Source: Corella eumyota
Taxonomy: Eukaryota; Chordata; Ascidiacea; Phlebobranchia; Corellidae
DNA length: 64,000 nt
Direction: 5' to 3'
Assembly: GCA_963082875.1 (NCBI GenBank)
Contig: OY720097.1
Coordinates: forward strand, 12,346,501-12,410,500
Positions within the stretch are counted from its first letter, which is position 1, and every line of letters starts with the position of its first letter. This document shows, piece by piece, positions 1 through 11,626 of the stretch. Both the position numbers and the translations under genes were made by a program. The notes beneath the pieces are model-generated. The model did no database searches, had not been told where the DNA came from, and saw only the letters and a list, made by a program, of their open reading frames with translations.

Positions 1-39
1 ACTTGAGAAAAGGCTCAAACTTAAACATATTTTGTTTAG

Positions 40-2842
40 TCTGGAAGTGGTAACGGCAATTTAAACTACGCCCAATTTTCAACAAGGACTTGCAACGTGT
101 TTAGCGCCTCGTTTACGCCTTACCACTCTCCATCAGCTGACCTGACAGATCGGAAGCGCTTATTAAGACTAAGTGGCATAGCTCTTAGTCCCTCTACTGT
201 ATCATGGACCTCAGAAAGTCCAGTTTTACCCATTACGAACGACCGATTTACTTCACGTCGAAACTCTCGAAAATCGTTATCTTCGCCCAGCTATTTCTTA
301 TGGAATAAATATGAGCCACTAACACCACAATGTGATGTGACTGAGAAGAGACGTCGGTTACATGATTCGGTTGAAAACTGCCCTCCAGGAAAGTTATATT
401 TTTGGGAAGATGATGAAAATGAAATTATAACGCAAGACCAACTTGGACGAGGCGGATTTGGACGTGTTTTTGAAGGTATGTTTAAAGTTGTTAAATTAAA
501 ATTGTATTAACATTAAACATATTGACGCAAACATTTTAGGCAGAAAATGTGACTTAATATTTGTGACTTGATAAGTGCCTTTTCAAAGCATAAATTATAT
601 TTTTTAATTGAAACCATAAAGGTACATACCGGGGACAAAGAGTGGCAATTAAAAAGTTGGAAACTTTTAAATCAAGACAAGCTTTAATAGAAACATTACA
701 GGCAAGTTCAATGTTCATATTTAAAAATCAAACATGTAAACACTATTTTAATTAAAAAAATATTATTTTAGATCTTGTTTGAGCCTATAGTTTAATACTA
801 AAATTTCTTTAGTAGCAAAACAATGATCTATAGTTAAGACATCTAATTATTTATTAACAATACAAATGTATCGCAGGGTGAGCTAATTGGACTAAGATTA
901 CATCACATGAACGTTGTACGTACACTTGTAGTCGTTCAACCTTCTTCGCCGCCTGTTAAAACTGAAAGAAATTCTTGGTAAGATATGCACTTATCTGTTT
1001 AAGTTTGAACTTGAATAAATTGCCTAGGGGTCGTACTAGAGTTATTTCTATACCACGGACAAAGCGAACAACTTGGCAAAAGATCTATAAATTTTTAAGA
1101 GCCAAAAATGTTGTCTATAAATTTCACGTGTATACTTTAAAAAGATTTACTTTACTTGCTGTGTTTTCTATTTTACAGTTATGTTGTGATGGAACATGCT
1201 GGTAATCGCAACCTTTCACAACTTATAAACGATCCAAACGAGTTGATTCCCATCCAAAGATCGTTCAGGTACCGTAGAAAAACATTGTAATTTTAAACGA
1301 TATTTTATATTAAAACTAATTAAAGTGACTAGTATGAGTAAAGTTACAAGCATTTTAAAATTACCAACGATTTGGTCTAATAACTCTAGGAATCTTACTT
1401 GAGGTTGTTCGTTCGATTCCCACTAACAGTACGGTATACTTACTAAAACTAAAATTTTTTTAACTAGGTGTTTTTTAATTATTTTTTTAGGTTTGCTGCT
1501 GATATATTAAACGCTCTTATATATTTGCACCAAAAAGATCTTGCCCACCTCGATTTAAAGCCGAGCAACGTAATAGTGACGTCACACGACGTGTGTAAAA
1601 TCTGCGACTTTGGATCGTGCCAGTATCTCACAACGCTTTTATCACCAGAAAACCAGGCAATCAAATTATTTTAATTGTTTATGTTCAACTTTATTTTTAT
1701 TGTAAGAAGGTAAAAAACTTTAAAATCTAACTTAAGGCTTTATAGGTATTAGATATTGTGTTACGCTTTATTTAAAGAAAAGGCGTATTAATGTCTATTA
1801 AGTAGACCTAAATTTGTTTTTTCTTAGCTTGTTTGCGATATTAACAGTAATCTAACGGGTGACTCGATATCAAGTTCAATAAGATCATCAGCATCTTCAT
1901 CAAAATCTTCGTAAGTACAAAACAAATTAATTCGTAATTGTTTTTATTGGCTTCGTAATTCAATTTTATAATGACAAACTATTAAAAACTTAACACCGTA
2001 ACAGAAGTCTTTAAATTTGTTTTTAATGTATCATGTTTCCTGGTTGTTACGTTAAGGTCGCAATTGATGGGAACTTTTATTTACCGGGCACCAGAACTGC
2101 TGCGCGGTTTGCTGCCAACTGCAAAGTCTGATATGTTTTCGTTCAGCATCACAGGTTTTAAAGTTCTTGCTATTTAAAATTCGTCTAGGGTTCAAGTCGT
2201 TTTTAAGCTACCTTTTAAAATTGGATGTAGCCCACTGTTGAACAATACCGGGCTATATTTATCGTTTTTCTACTCTTAGTTGTTAGTCATGTGTTGTATA
2301 AAAAATGTATGCCTTGCTTTTAACAAACTATGTACTTGGCCAGATTGCACACATTTTTAGAGTAAAGTTTGTTGTTATATTAAATATCACACTAATATAA
2401 TTTTATTCCCTGTAAAAGCCTGGCAAATATGGAGCAGGGTCTTGCCTTACTCTGGTCAGCACAACCACGCCACAGTGTTTGCTGTAGTGTCATTTGGAGC
2501 AAGACCACAAGTTCCAACTTTTAACTCGCCCCGATCATCAGGTTTGGTAATTTGTTTTCCAGTGTTTTGTTATTATGTAAACAACTTTAAACAATGAATA
2601 AGCAAAATTCAACGCACGTCTTTGACCTTTAAAGCATGACATCATAGGCTAAGTATTAGCACGCTTTATAAATTTTACTATAAAATTATTGGTTTTATTT
2701 ATTGTTAGACTCTAGCTCGGGGGAATTTTCAGAGCGAAAATATTTAGGACTTGTGCAATCTTGTTGGGCTGCAGACCCCGCGATGCGACCTACAGCAGAA
2801 AAAGCTTACACCATGCTAATGCAAAAACCCAATGTCTATTAA
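40..2842 (+). CDS. mos: Mos serine/threonine kinase (5' end off window)
   Basis: This is the MAPKKK of the oocyte cytostatic-factor pathway, which in the known family phosphorylates MEK. Exons read: 40-475, 622-701, 877-977, 1179-1268, 1491-1656, 1828-1910, 2057-2154, 2419-2541, 2709-2842. All phases join and give about 436 residues, so the start codon must lie in an exon left of the window (3' splice site at 38-39). An in-frame GTG at 97 is not a start. Kinase landmarks: glycine loop LGRGGFGRVFEG at the end of the first exon, VAIKK lysine, YVVMEHAGN hinge, HLDLKPSNVIV catalytic loop, ICDFGS (DFG), and GTFIYRAPELL, which matches Mos GTYTHRAPELL closely. A Mos-type C-lobe follows (SFSITAWQIWS, QSCWAADPAMRPTAEKA). 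The N-terminal extension of about 130 residues is Ser/Arg-rich. Two introns start with GC rather than GT. A polyadenylation signal AATAAA lies at 3137-3142. Family assignment is firm; splice sites are read by eye. Confidence 0.92.
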
Positions 2843-4032
2843 CCACTCTTATTATGTATTGTGTATCTGTTATTTAGCAGTATATTAAACCGTTGTTAGT
2901 CTGGTATAGTTACTACATTACGAATATGTGCTCAAGATATATAACGTTACTATCTCAATATGTAATAATTCGGTGGAAAGATATATGGAAGTTTGTGTAA
3001 ATTGTCCCTTTTGTAACTTGCATAAGAATTTATTTATAAACTTATTATATCAGTCATGTTTTTTTTTACAAACCATTAGAAAATTTTCCTAAATGTATGG
3101 TTAGATAATGATTACCTATCTACCAAGTTCAAAAAAAATAAACATGTGTCTAAGGATTGAAAACATATGTTGAAAGTTAAAAATTCGTGTTTGCTTATTA
3201 GATTAGATTTGGTGTAATTATACCGTACAAAAACGAAACAGCAAAAACATTGAAATTTGAACATAGGTGAGTGTGTTTATTTCTGCGTATGACTTATTTA
3301 AAGAAAAAGTTAAATTATGCTAATACGCTACGTTTAATCTAACATATTACCATGCCCAAAATAATTTATCAAGCAAATACTTTTATTTAATTCACTTTTT
3401 TGTCATTATTCCATACGATATAAGATAATAAATAATTTAAAAATAGATAAACGTTACTATATTATAATTAATAGTAATCACCACTCTACATAAACCATCA
3501 ATATTATTACCACACGTGGTTGAAATATAACTTCCGTTTTTTAAACGCAAAAAAATATGTTGATTAATTCACTATAATGTAGTAAAGTAACCAAAAGACA
3601 GTTACGTTAAAATTACAAGGTTTTAAATTGATATGTAAATGTGAAGTACATTATGTCATATTTTGGATATTTTTAAACATTTAGGTTTTTTGATACGGAA
3701 CGGTTTTAAAATAAAACTTGTTTTTATTGAAGCGTAACCAATAGGGTGTTTCGGGACAAACACTTACCTTGACAATAAATAATATCTCTATATATTTTCT
3801 ACAACATTGCATAAAGTTTAAAAAAAAGTTAAATATACATAGGTGCGTGACTTTTCACATACACTTCATAGCATTTTATATTCTCACATGTTTCCTGAAA
3901 ATCAATAAACTATTTTCCTGTTCACAGCAACGCGCTTTTTGTTTTGCTCTAATTTTGCCGTAGATTCACGGCAATATATGTTTCTACGGTTCATTATAAT
4001 TAAAATAAAGATATTTTTAGAATTGCAATGTA
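2843..4032. other. Intergenic region between convergent mos and fucosyltransferase genes
   Basis: AT-rich sequence holding the 3' UTRs of the two convergent genes. The only clear signal is AATAAA at 3137-3142 for mos. I see no further coding exon or repeat. Confidence 0.6.
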
Positions 4033-5696
4033 CTAACTATGGCATTCCCCCTTTTCAGTGCCCACCCAGGAGTCGTGTATATTTTTGATTATTCTAGGCG
4101 CTGGGGTTTTGCCTTGTTTTCGGAGTTTGCCATCGTTTTGAAGGATAGCACAAAGTTTACAAAAACTGCGCAAGTCGTTTTCCCGGTTTTTCATTCTCAA
4201 CCGAGACTCAATTCGCACTGGGTGTTCAACCCAAGTCCTCCATTCTAAATACTCGGCGTACGCCGTTTCGTTCTCGGATAAATATTTTAGATATTCGACT
4301 AAATGGGCCGGAGTTTCAAAGTCTGAGGCGTGAATAAATGACTTGGTAGGGGCAACTTTTAGAATGTCTGACTTTCTGGGTCCCCAAACAATTGGAACAG
4401 CTCCGGAGCGAAGACCGTTAAACCAGAACTTTTCCGAAATATAGTCCTTACAGTTGATTGAGTTTTCGAAGGAAAAATAAAATTTGTAATGAGAAACAGC
4501 TTCGTGGAAATCGTCGGAATATCGGCCCTTGCCAATCTGTTTTCCACCAAAGCAGCCTCCAAAAGTATCGACTTCTAATCCAGCACTAATTAGGCTTTTT
4601 GCGTAAGCCATTCGCTTTCCGTAGCAGTTTGACACTGCCCAGACAGCTATTTTATTAGAATTTCGCTTTTTTTGCAACAAAGCTTCAACATCGTAATCAC
4701 CCGCGTTTTTAATTTCTTTTAGTATAAGATTTATACTTCCATAAGGTGAATAGACGTCAGCGTCCAAGCGGTAATGCATAGTCATGTTGTAGTGATCAAA
4801 AACGCCAGTTGAGCTGTGAAGAGGACTTTCTAACGACCACCAAACGTAATGTTGTCTTTCTTTTCTGGAACAATCACAAAAAATATGGTTACATAAGATC
4901 TTGATGACAAATAGCAACGGCGAACTATATTATTTAACAATAGTAACGAATAATTTTACAGTAGATGATGCCAGGTTAGTTGTTTAAATTGGTAAACTAA
5001 TACAGGAAAATATTAGGGCATATTATTGCATTACCATAGTTATGCGGGTATAAAAGTGGAAATAGGAAAACACATTTTTTAGGTAAAGTTATTTTAAAAT
5101 ATTACAACATAGCTAATAATATTTTCCCAAACGGTTCGATAGGCTTGACTTACAATCAATTAATTGTTGTTTTGAAAGCACGAGGGAGTGTTTGATTCAA
5201 ACCAGACCTTGTATTTTAATTGCCATCGCTCTTTTTTAAGTAAGTTTTAATTTTACAACAATTACCTTATTCCAGGTGGGGAAGCTCTGTCTCCAAAGGG
5301 AAACACTACAGCGTGTGCATTTGCAATGTCACCTTGAGCGTAGGTTATTTCACAACTGATGTTTTCGTAACACACGCCTGGGTTAGCCTTATAGCCGGGA
5401 ACCCCGCTTCTGCCATTCCATATAACAACAAGATACTTTCTGCCGTATTCATCTAGCATATCAGACTCGTTGAAAACAAAGTGGGGGTCTTTTCCAACGG
5501 CATTTTGTATAGGGGGTGATACAATATGCCTTATAGTAGGTAATGGCAATTCTGGTTTCTGTATTACTTTACTTTCTTTTTGGTCAACAATTACAGCTTC
5601 TTGATTTCTCGCCGCTGCCTGGTTAAGCATATATATGAATAATGAAATTAATAAACAGACCGAAATCCTAATTGCCAACCGAAATAGTTTTCTCAT
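4033..5696 (-). CDS. Alpha-1,3-fucosyltransferase, GT10 family
   Basis: A Golgi type II glycosyltransferase, expected to move fucose from GDP-fucose onto GlcNAc of glycans. Two coding exons on the minus strand: 5266-5696 and 4033-4864, joined in phase 2 (ATA AG|A AAA) to give 420 residues. Residues about 5-25 form one hydrophobic signal anchor (FRLAIRISVCLLISLFIYML), followed by a stem and the catalytic domain. The donor-binding region shows KIAVWAVSNC and the family signature YKFYFSFENSINCKDYISEK, followed by FWFNGLRSGAVPIVWG, as in GT10 enzymes. Length is usual for the family. Its start is the first ATG of the open frame, just before the membrane anchor. It converges on mos and diverges from the CIBAR-like gene 1.27 kb away. 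The exact acceptor (Lewis-type or core alpha-1,3) cannot be told from this sequence. Confidence 0.92.
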
Positions 5697-6921
5697 TGTG
5701 GAAGGTATTCAACACCAGTTAGGCGGTTTAAAGTTAATGTATCACTTGGCTGATTTCTCATTTAGTTGAAACACACATTTTGTTTAAGGTAGTAACCTAA
5801 TATCTTCTCTCTTAATATACACCTACAGTTAAAACAGCTCTTTAATTTAACAGATCAACTAAAATTGCCTGACAAGGAATATTGTATGCTATATAAACTC
5901 TATTGTCAACACTTATATCGGTCTTATTCATTTGTTTACTAAGTACACAAAGAAATATTCAACAGGGTACATACACGGGTTTACCATAGCGTTATATTGG
6001 CATTAAACAAGCCTAGTATTGCTGTCAAGCGCTACAAAGCAAAAAAGTCATTTTTTGTTTATACTTTAAAATTCGCAACTTTATTTTACTTTGTTTATAA
6101 TGAACACTGTAATCTAATGTAAACGAAGTTAAACTTTTATTTTTTTGCCAAATTGTAAGCATTACGCTTTATTTACCAACATTATTTGGGCTATATAGTT
6201 TTTCTATTAAACCTGACTAATTCAACTTTCCTTTTGTAATACGGCCACTATAGCACGCGTTCCATTTTATTATTAATCAAAGGCGGAAGTTACTTATAAA
6301 GCTTTTATACACCAACGCTTTTTACCGTGCTTGACATGTTTTAATTAAATACATTTTATTTTGAACCTACTCTACATGCTACTTGCTTGGTTTGAAAAGA
6401 GGATAACTGTAACGCTATACGCGAATATTTTATTACGAATATTTTTACAATAAAACAATGAACCGCATAATAATTTCCTGACAGACAATCTTTCTTTATG
6501 GCTGTTATATAGAATGGTTTATGTGCATATGCCACATAATATTAAATTGATCGTTGATAAACATATATATATATTTTAAATATTCACAATACCTACAGTT
6601 TGTCACCTTTATATATCATTTTTATTTAAATGTAAAATAACATATTGAGGTTGGATTTTATTTATGTTAAAATGTAGACTAGACTTTATTTGTGTACAAA
6701 AACAATTTTGAATAAAATATAAATAGATGTGGCAAAATCCAGTTAAAGGCTTAAGCTTAAATCCAATATGTGTGCTGCAGATAAACAGGTAAACATTGCT
6801 AAAGCAATCCAATTCTGCATTGACTATGCGTCATTGATGTTTATGACGCAATATATAATACACAACAAACTAAAAACAATTAGCTAACAACCCTTTGTTT
6901 GGTACTGTTACTAGCTCAAAA
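5697..6921. promoter_or_regulatory. Shared upstream region of divergent FUT and CIBAR-like genes
   Basis: Gene-free 1.2 kb between two divergent start codons. It must hold both promoters if neither gene has a distant 5' exon. AT-rich, with a short AT dinucleotide tract near 6564-6575. I see no conserved site that I would name. Confidence 0.4.
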
Positions 6922-6963
6922 ATGAAAAATTGCTCCCATGTCGATGTAGATATAATAAATTAA
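6922..6963 (+). other. Short upstream ORF before the CIBAR-like start
   Basis: ATG at 6922 opens 13 codons ending in TAA at 6961-6963, two bases before the main ATG at 6966. If the transcript begins upstream, scanning ribosomes meet this frame first, so it could dampen or permit reinitiation at the main start. Transcription start is unknown. Confidence 0.4.
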
Positions 6964-6965
6964 CC

Positions 6966-8207
6966 ATGGATACAAAAGCAGAAATGAGCAATTCTTTACC
7001 TCTTAATTTATCAGATCTTCCGCAAAGTAACAAGGAGAAAAATGTTGTTGGAAACGGTAAAGGGGATCATTTGACTCTACCGGTTTCAAAAGTGCTTCAT
7101 CGTTACGATGAAACTGTGAAACTTGAAAATAAGGTTCTACAGGCCTTTAAACTAAGTGTGGAAAAGGAGGAACAAGCTATGGAAAAAACAACAGAAGTTT
7201 TTAAACACCTTGCTTTCTTTGCACAAAATCCACCAGCCAAGTTGGATGAAACACAAGTAGATTTATCCGACGTTTCGTCATTAAATGATACAGTTTTTGA
7301 AATGATTCGTCCATTGTGTACTGCTACCTTATACAGAAATACTGAAATTAATAGAATAGAAAGCATTGTCGACAAGTTTCAAAAAAAATTTAAATCTTGC
7401 AAGGTTGCAGATAAAACTGAGTTGCTTAATTTGTTGAACGACGCAAACCGATGTATTGTGGCAGAAAATCGAGCAAAAAGAAAACACGACAAAATCTTGC
7501 TATCTATTTATCCACAAAATCCTCTTCCCGGTAGCATTCCTAAAAGACTTGGATCGTTTTCCCCCAGATCATTAACCCGGAACGCTAAAGAACTTGAGTG
7601 GAAGGAATCAGTACAACAAGCAAAAGTACAAGAGTCGAAAAGATTAAAAAGAAAAGCAGTCAATGAAGTTAGAAATAAGTAAGTCAGTTAGTTATAAATA
7701 CTGTAAAGTTTTCTAGTAACAAATACACTTTTAGATTGCTTAAAATTAATCAAGACAGATGCAAGGACTTGTACCAAATTTTAAGAAACTACTTCGACAT
7801 AGAACTTATATATCATTCAAAGGCTTTGGAGCAGTTTACATTTGCTTATCAGATACTTCTAAAATGGAGAAAATCTGTAAGTAGTGTCTGCTTATAAAGT
7901 TGCAGTACTAAACCATACTTAAAAACAAACTAAACCTTCTCATTTTTAAACTGTTTTTTGTAAATAGCTTAAGTTGGATATCGGCAAAAATATTGGGACT
8001 GAAGACAACAAATCAAAATCTGCCACGGATATTAATATTAATATTGAAAGACCAGAAAATCCTATGCAAAGGTTACCATTAAGTCCACTATGTTTAGCAA
8101 AGTATCTAAGACGTTCAGACGAAAGCTTAAATGAACAAAGTGACTCTCTAGATCTTGATGTGGTATTAAAAGAATTACGTTCGCTTGAAACGCCTTTGCC
8201 TACTTGA
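6966..8207 (+). CDS. Divergent FAM92/CIBAR-like BAR-domain protein
   Basis: Exons 6966-7678, 7735-7876 and 7968-8207 join in frame to 364 residues. The ATG at 6966 sits in a strong context (ACCATGG); the open frame upstream of it lacks another ATG. Residues about 45-280 are predicted helical and charged. The exon-2 stretch FDIELIYHSKALEQFTFAYQ resembles the end of the FAM92 BAR domain (human CIBAR1 has a matching IEMLFHGKALEVYTAAYQ), and the preceding KDLYQILRNY also fits. Known family members bind Chibby and act at the ciliary base and on curved membranes. The N-terminal 240 residues are much less similar, and the C-terminal 80 residues are Ser/Asn-rich and disordered. It ends 255 bp from the convergent PDLIM stop. 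Likely poly(A) signal ATTAAA at 8280-8285. Family call is by local similarity only. Confidence 0.68.
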
Positions 8208-8462
8208 CCTAACTGTTTCTAATTTGAAAAAGTTTCAAACAATAAGCTAACAATTTTTAACAATGCTAATTTTATTTACATTAAATTTACAAATGTGCAT
8301 GTCAATTTTTATTTAGACGTATCAAAGTCATATGCAAAATGTTAACATTGAATATGAGAATTCTTAAGAAGTGTTTTAGTGTAAAAAATTATTATGGTTT
8401 AGTTAAATTTTATTGGCAATTAAGTGAATTTAAAATGTTTTTAAATATGGTTATACAAATTT

Positions 8463-11400
8463 TTATGGTAATTCTCCGTCGTGATAATCCAAGAGAGCAT
8501 CAAGTATTTGAATTGATCTAGATTGAGTTGGAGCTGGTGAACTGCGCTGGGCATTATGAACTAGCTTGTACACCGATGTGTTTGTGTCAACTGGTACATT
8601 TTGATCACTAAAATAAAATTCATGTTTAATGTTAATCTACAAAAATTTTAAAGCGTTTTACATTTTGTTAATTGTTAAAAGTGTATATCTTTTAAAGTGA
8701 TTTTAAAAGGACAGAAATTTCCCAGACAACAAGTGCTTCACATTTATTAACAAAATTTACCCCCTAAGAGCTAAGTTAAAACATAATAAAATATTACTAA
8801 AATAATAACACAGAACAAAAGCTATACCCGAATACGTTTGGGTCTGGTACATCTGCACCTCGAGCCGCAGCGGTACTGACCAATGTGTTTACAATCTGGT
8901 TGGCACTGTACATTCCTACGGGTGTGTTGTATTGTGCATGGACAATAGTAGCTGATAACGGACCCTCGATTTCAATTCGCTGGCAAGGATAAGCTGCAGC
9001 TGCTGCTTTGAGTGAATGGCCAGGGTCAGTACTGTAAGAATGTAACACTTATGTTAGTGTGAATAAATATTAAGTTATGGTATTACAACCTAATTTACTT
9101 TTAATTTTAATCTATCAATTTTTGTTTTAAAACATTGATATACTTACAGTCCATGACCAGGCTTTCCTGCTAGCCTTAATTTATCCTGAAATGAAAATAC
9201 CATATTTAACAGCAACATTGTGTTAAAATTTTACAAAACTATAAGAAACTATAACTTACATGTAACCATGATACTTGTGGTTTGAATTCTGTTGGAAGTG
9301 GCTTAGGAGGTTTAATTTGTCGTTTTATGAAGTCGGGGAGCTTTTTCTTTGGTGGATCTTCTGGCATTCTTAATTTGTAACAAGTTATTTACATATTTAA
9401 ATTGTATTATTATGCGCCAATGTGCACTCTTTTTAATTTATCAAAAATGATTTAATAAAGTATGTAACCTTTTGTTTAATAAGTAAGTACAAGACTTACT
9501 TTTTTTCACCGTTTTGTTCACTGGTCTCTTGGACAGCTTGTTGTCCCTCGGCCGACTTTCGTGGTTTAGGTTTAGGTACTGGAACCTCAATTGCAACTGG
9601 GCTTAGACTACGATCCTCAGCTTCTACTTGGACCTCTGGCGAGATGGCACGTTGAACTGGGGTATCGACCATGCTAAAATTATTAAAGTATGTAAATTTT
9701 ACTTCAATTTAACGGTATGAAAAATTTTGTTGCGTAGTGATTTTTTTTGCTACATAACGAGCTATCGGTGTTTGGGGCAAACATTTTGTGTACCTTGTTT
9801 TTACAAAAGTTACCAGTGTTTGGCAATTAAATTTGCGAATTATGTAACACATGCAAGTGCACTTATGCAGTGTAGTGTTATACATGTGTTAGTTTTATAA
9901 CTTTGTGATTAAGTTGTGCGTTCTAACCCATGATCGACCATTGTTAAATGATGCTCAAAAACTTTGTTTTTGTTTGTGTTCGGTTTGCCCCCAACTTTTA
10001 TGACTATTTTCGGCATGTTGTGGTGGTTACAAACTGGCATGTTGTCAGTTTTCTTTTCGGAGCGAAATCGTCTTTTTTGTTTTTCCTTTTTTTCGCTGAC
10101 CACAATTTGGTCATTTAACGCGTTTGTTGACGATTTAGATTTGTTACATGTTTTCAATCTAACACAAAAAATAATTATATTGGATTAAATTGCTAACGAG
10201 TAAAGAAAGGAAGTTACCTGTGCTGGCTTGAAGGTCTCTCACTGAAAAATAAAACATATCTTGTAATATGGCTTTATATACTTATTAATATTTTATTGTT
10301 TTAGTTTTAAAATAACATTTTAGTGTAGACTTTAACAAAATATTTTTTTTTTTATAAAACAAACCTGCATGGTGTTAATACTTGTCTACTTCTTGGCCTT
10401 TCCCTTTAAACAATGATTTTATTAATAGTCTACTTTAAGTAAAAATAAATAAAACACATTTCACAAATCTGCAAATAAAATATTACTCACAATTCAGTAA
10501 CAGAAGAAATGTTGGCTTCGGATTGTCTTTTGTTTTTAAGACTTTCTTCTATTTCTTCTTGACTGCAAAAATTAAAATACGAATTGAATAAACAACTGAT
10601 GGTTTCAAGGACAAACATAGCAAAAGTCATAAACAAAAGCGATTAATTGACATGACAAATTAAATTTTATTTTATAAACACAATAAAAAACAAATATATT
10701 TACATTACATATTGATTGTCAGTTTATAATGTAATTAATCTAAGAAGATTTGATGATGCCATATAGATATAAATAACCATTTAAGATAAGTTTGTATTAT
10801 GTTAAAGCGAGATGTTTTGCAGACCTTAGGCTTTAATGTTATTCGGTCTATGTTAAATGGATTGTGATGAAAACATTATACAATAAATGGTATAAAGTTA
10901 TCCCTTACGTAAATGTACATCTAGTTTTCTAACACCAAAATTACACCAAAACCTTTTATTGTTAAACAGAGTACGAACGGTTGGCAACTTTTCTATATAA
11001 AAAAATAGCCAAATAAAACCAGCCACAAATTCCTAAAAATACCTGCGCAAAGTAAGGTGAAGATTAAAACCTCCCATTTTAATTGTTTCCATAATTTCGG
11101 AAAGCTCAAAGTCACTGACACCTAACCCATTCACTGCCATCAGGGTGTCACCTTGCATTACGTTTGCCTGGGCAGCTTTGCCACCGGGGGTCACCTGCGC
11201 CACAATATTAATTATGTCACTTTATGTTTATAAGTTCAAGTCCTGTAGTGTGGATACTGGTAATGACAGCTACCTAGAGCCGAAAGGTTTTGGGTTTGAA
11301 CCAGTAAGCTACCTAGAGCCGAAAGGTCGAACCACACCAATGTCACATTATTAGCTCTTGTGTTTATGGATAGCTTAAAAATACGGCACAAACTTAACCA

Positions 11401-11626
11401 ATTAAATAATACAAAACTTGTTTGTCTTTAGGTAATACGGAAAAATATTTATAAGTTTAAAATATTTAAAGTTAATCTATTATTTGGTGTTTTTTTTTAT
11501 TTTAGATTAAATATATTTAAAAGGGCTACTTACCCTTGATATGGTAATGGGTTTTCCAGCAAATAACCCCCCGGCTAATCTGAACCCCCAAGGCCCGCCC
11601 CCTGACATTGATACCTCGTATGGCAT
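8463..11626 (-). CDS. PDZ and ZM-motif protein, ALP/PDLIM group, LIM-less
   Basis: Cytoskeletal adaptor; relatives bind alpha-actinin at Z-discs and stress fibres. Minus-strand exons: 11534-11626, 11043-11194, 10491-10562, 10365-10403, 10218-10241, 9500-9673, 9260-9368, 9148-9185, 8828-9031, 8463-8607; total 349 residues, in frame. The PDZ domain occupies residues 1-82: GPWGFRLAGG carries the carboxylate loop, followed by VTPGGKAAQANVMQGD. The ZM motif is at about 266-282 (VHAQYNTPVGMYSANQIV). The segment near residue 313 (SVYKLV...QILDALL) matches the helix that precedes the LIM domain in PDLIM1-4, but the frame stops right after it, so no LIM domain is encoded here. A separate terminal exon at 9909-10158 gives a shorter product. 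The start is the first ATG before the PDZ. Confidence 0.85.
9909..10158 (-). CDS. Alternative terminal exon of the PDZ/ZM gene
   Basis: A 250-base exon with a good 3' splice site (TGTGTTAG before ATTGAAAAC). It is entered in phase 2, the same phase as the exon at 9500-9673, and runs 83 codons to its own TAA at 9909-9911. Splicing from 10218 to this exon gives a PDZ-only protein of about 209 residues with a basic tail (KKEKQKRRFRSEKK); skipping it gives the ZM form. I see no clear poly(A) signal between 9674 and 9908, so it could also be a stop-bearing cassette exon. Confidence 0.6.
11268..11327. repeat. 21-bp direct repeat, period 39
   Basis: The 21 bases at 11268-11288 recur exactly at 11307-11327 in intron 1 of the PDZ/ZM gene. 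The spacer contains GGGTTTGAACC, which resembles a tRNA B box, so this may be a remnant of a tRNA-derived element. Confidence 0.75.

Noticed and set aside
97-99. GTG as start of the mos protein
   Set aside because: The frame is open back to a 3' splice site at 38-39, so the true ATG is in an upstream exon outside the window.
1405-1425. GTTCGATTCCC, a B-box-like sequence in a mos intron
   Set aside because: No matching A box or tRNA-like head at the right distance; too short to call a SINE.
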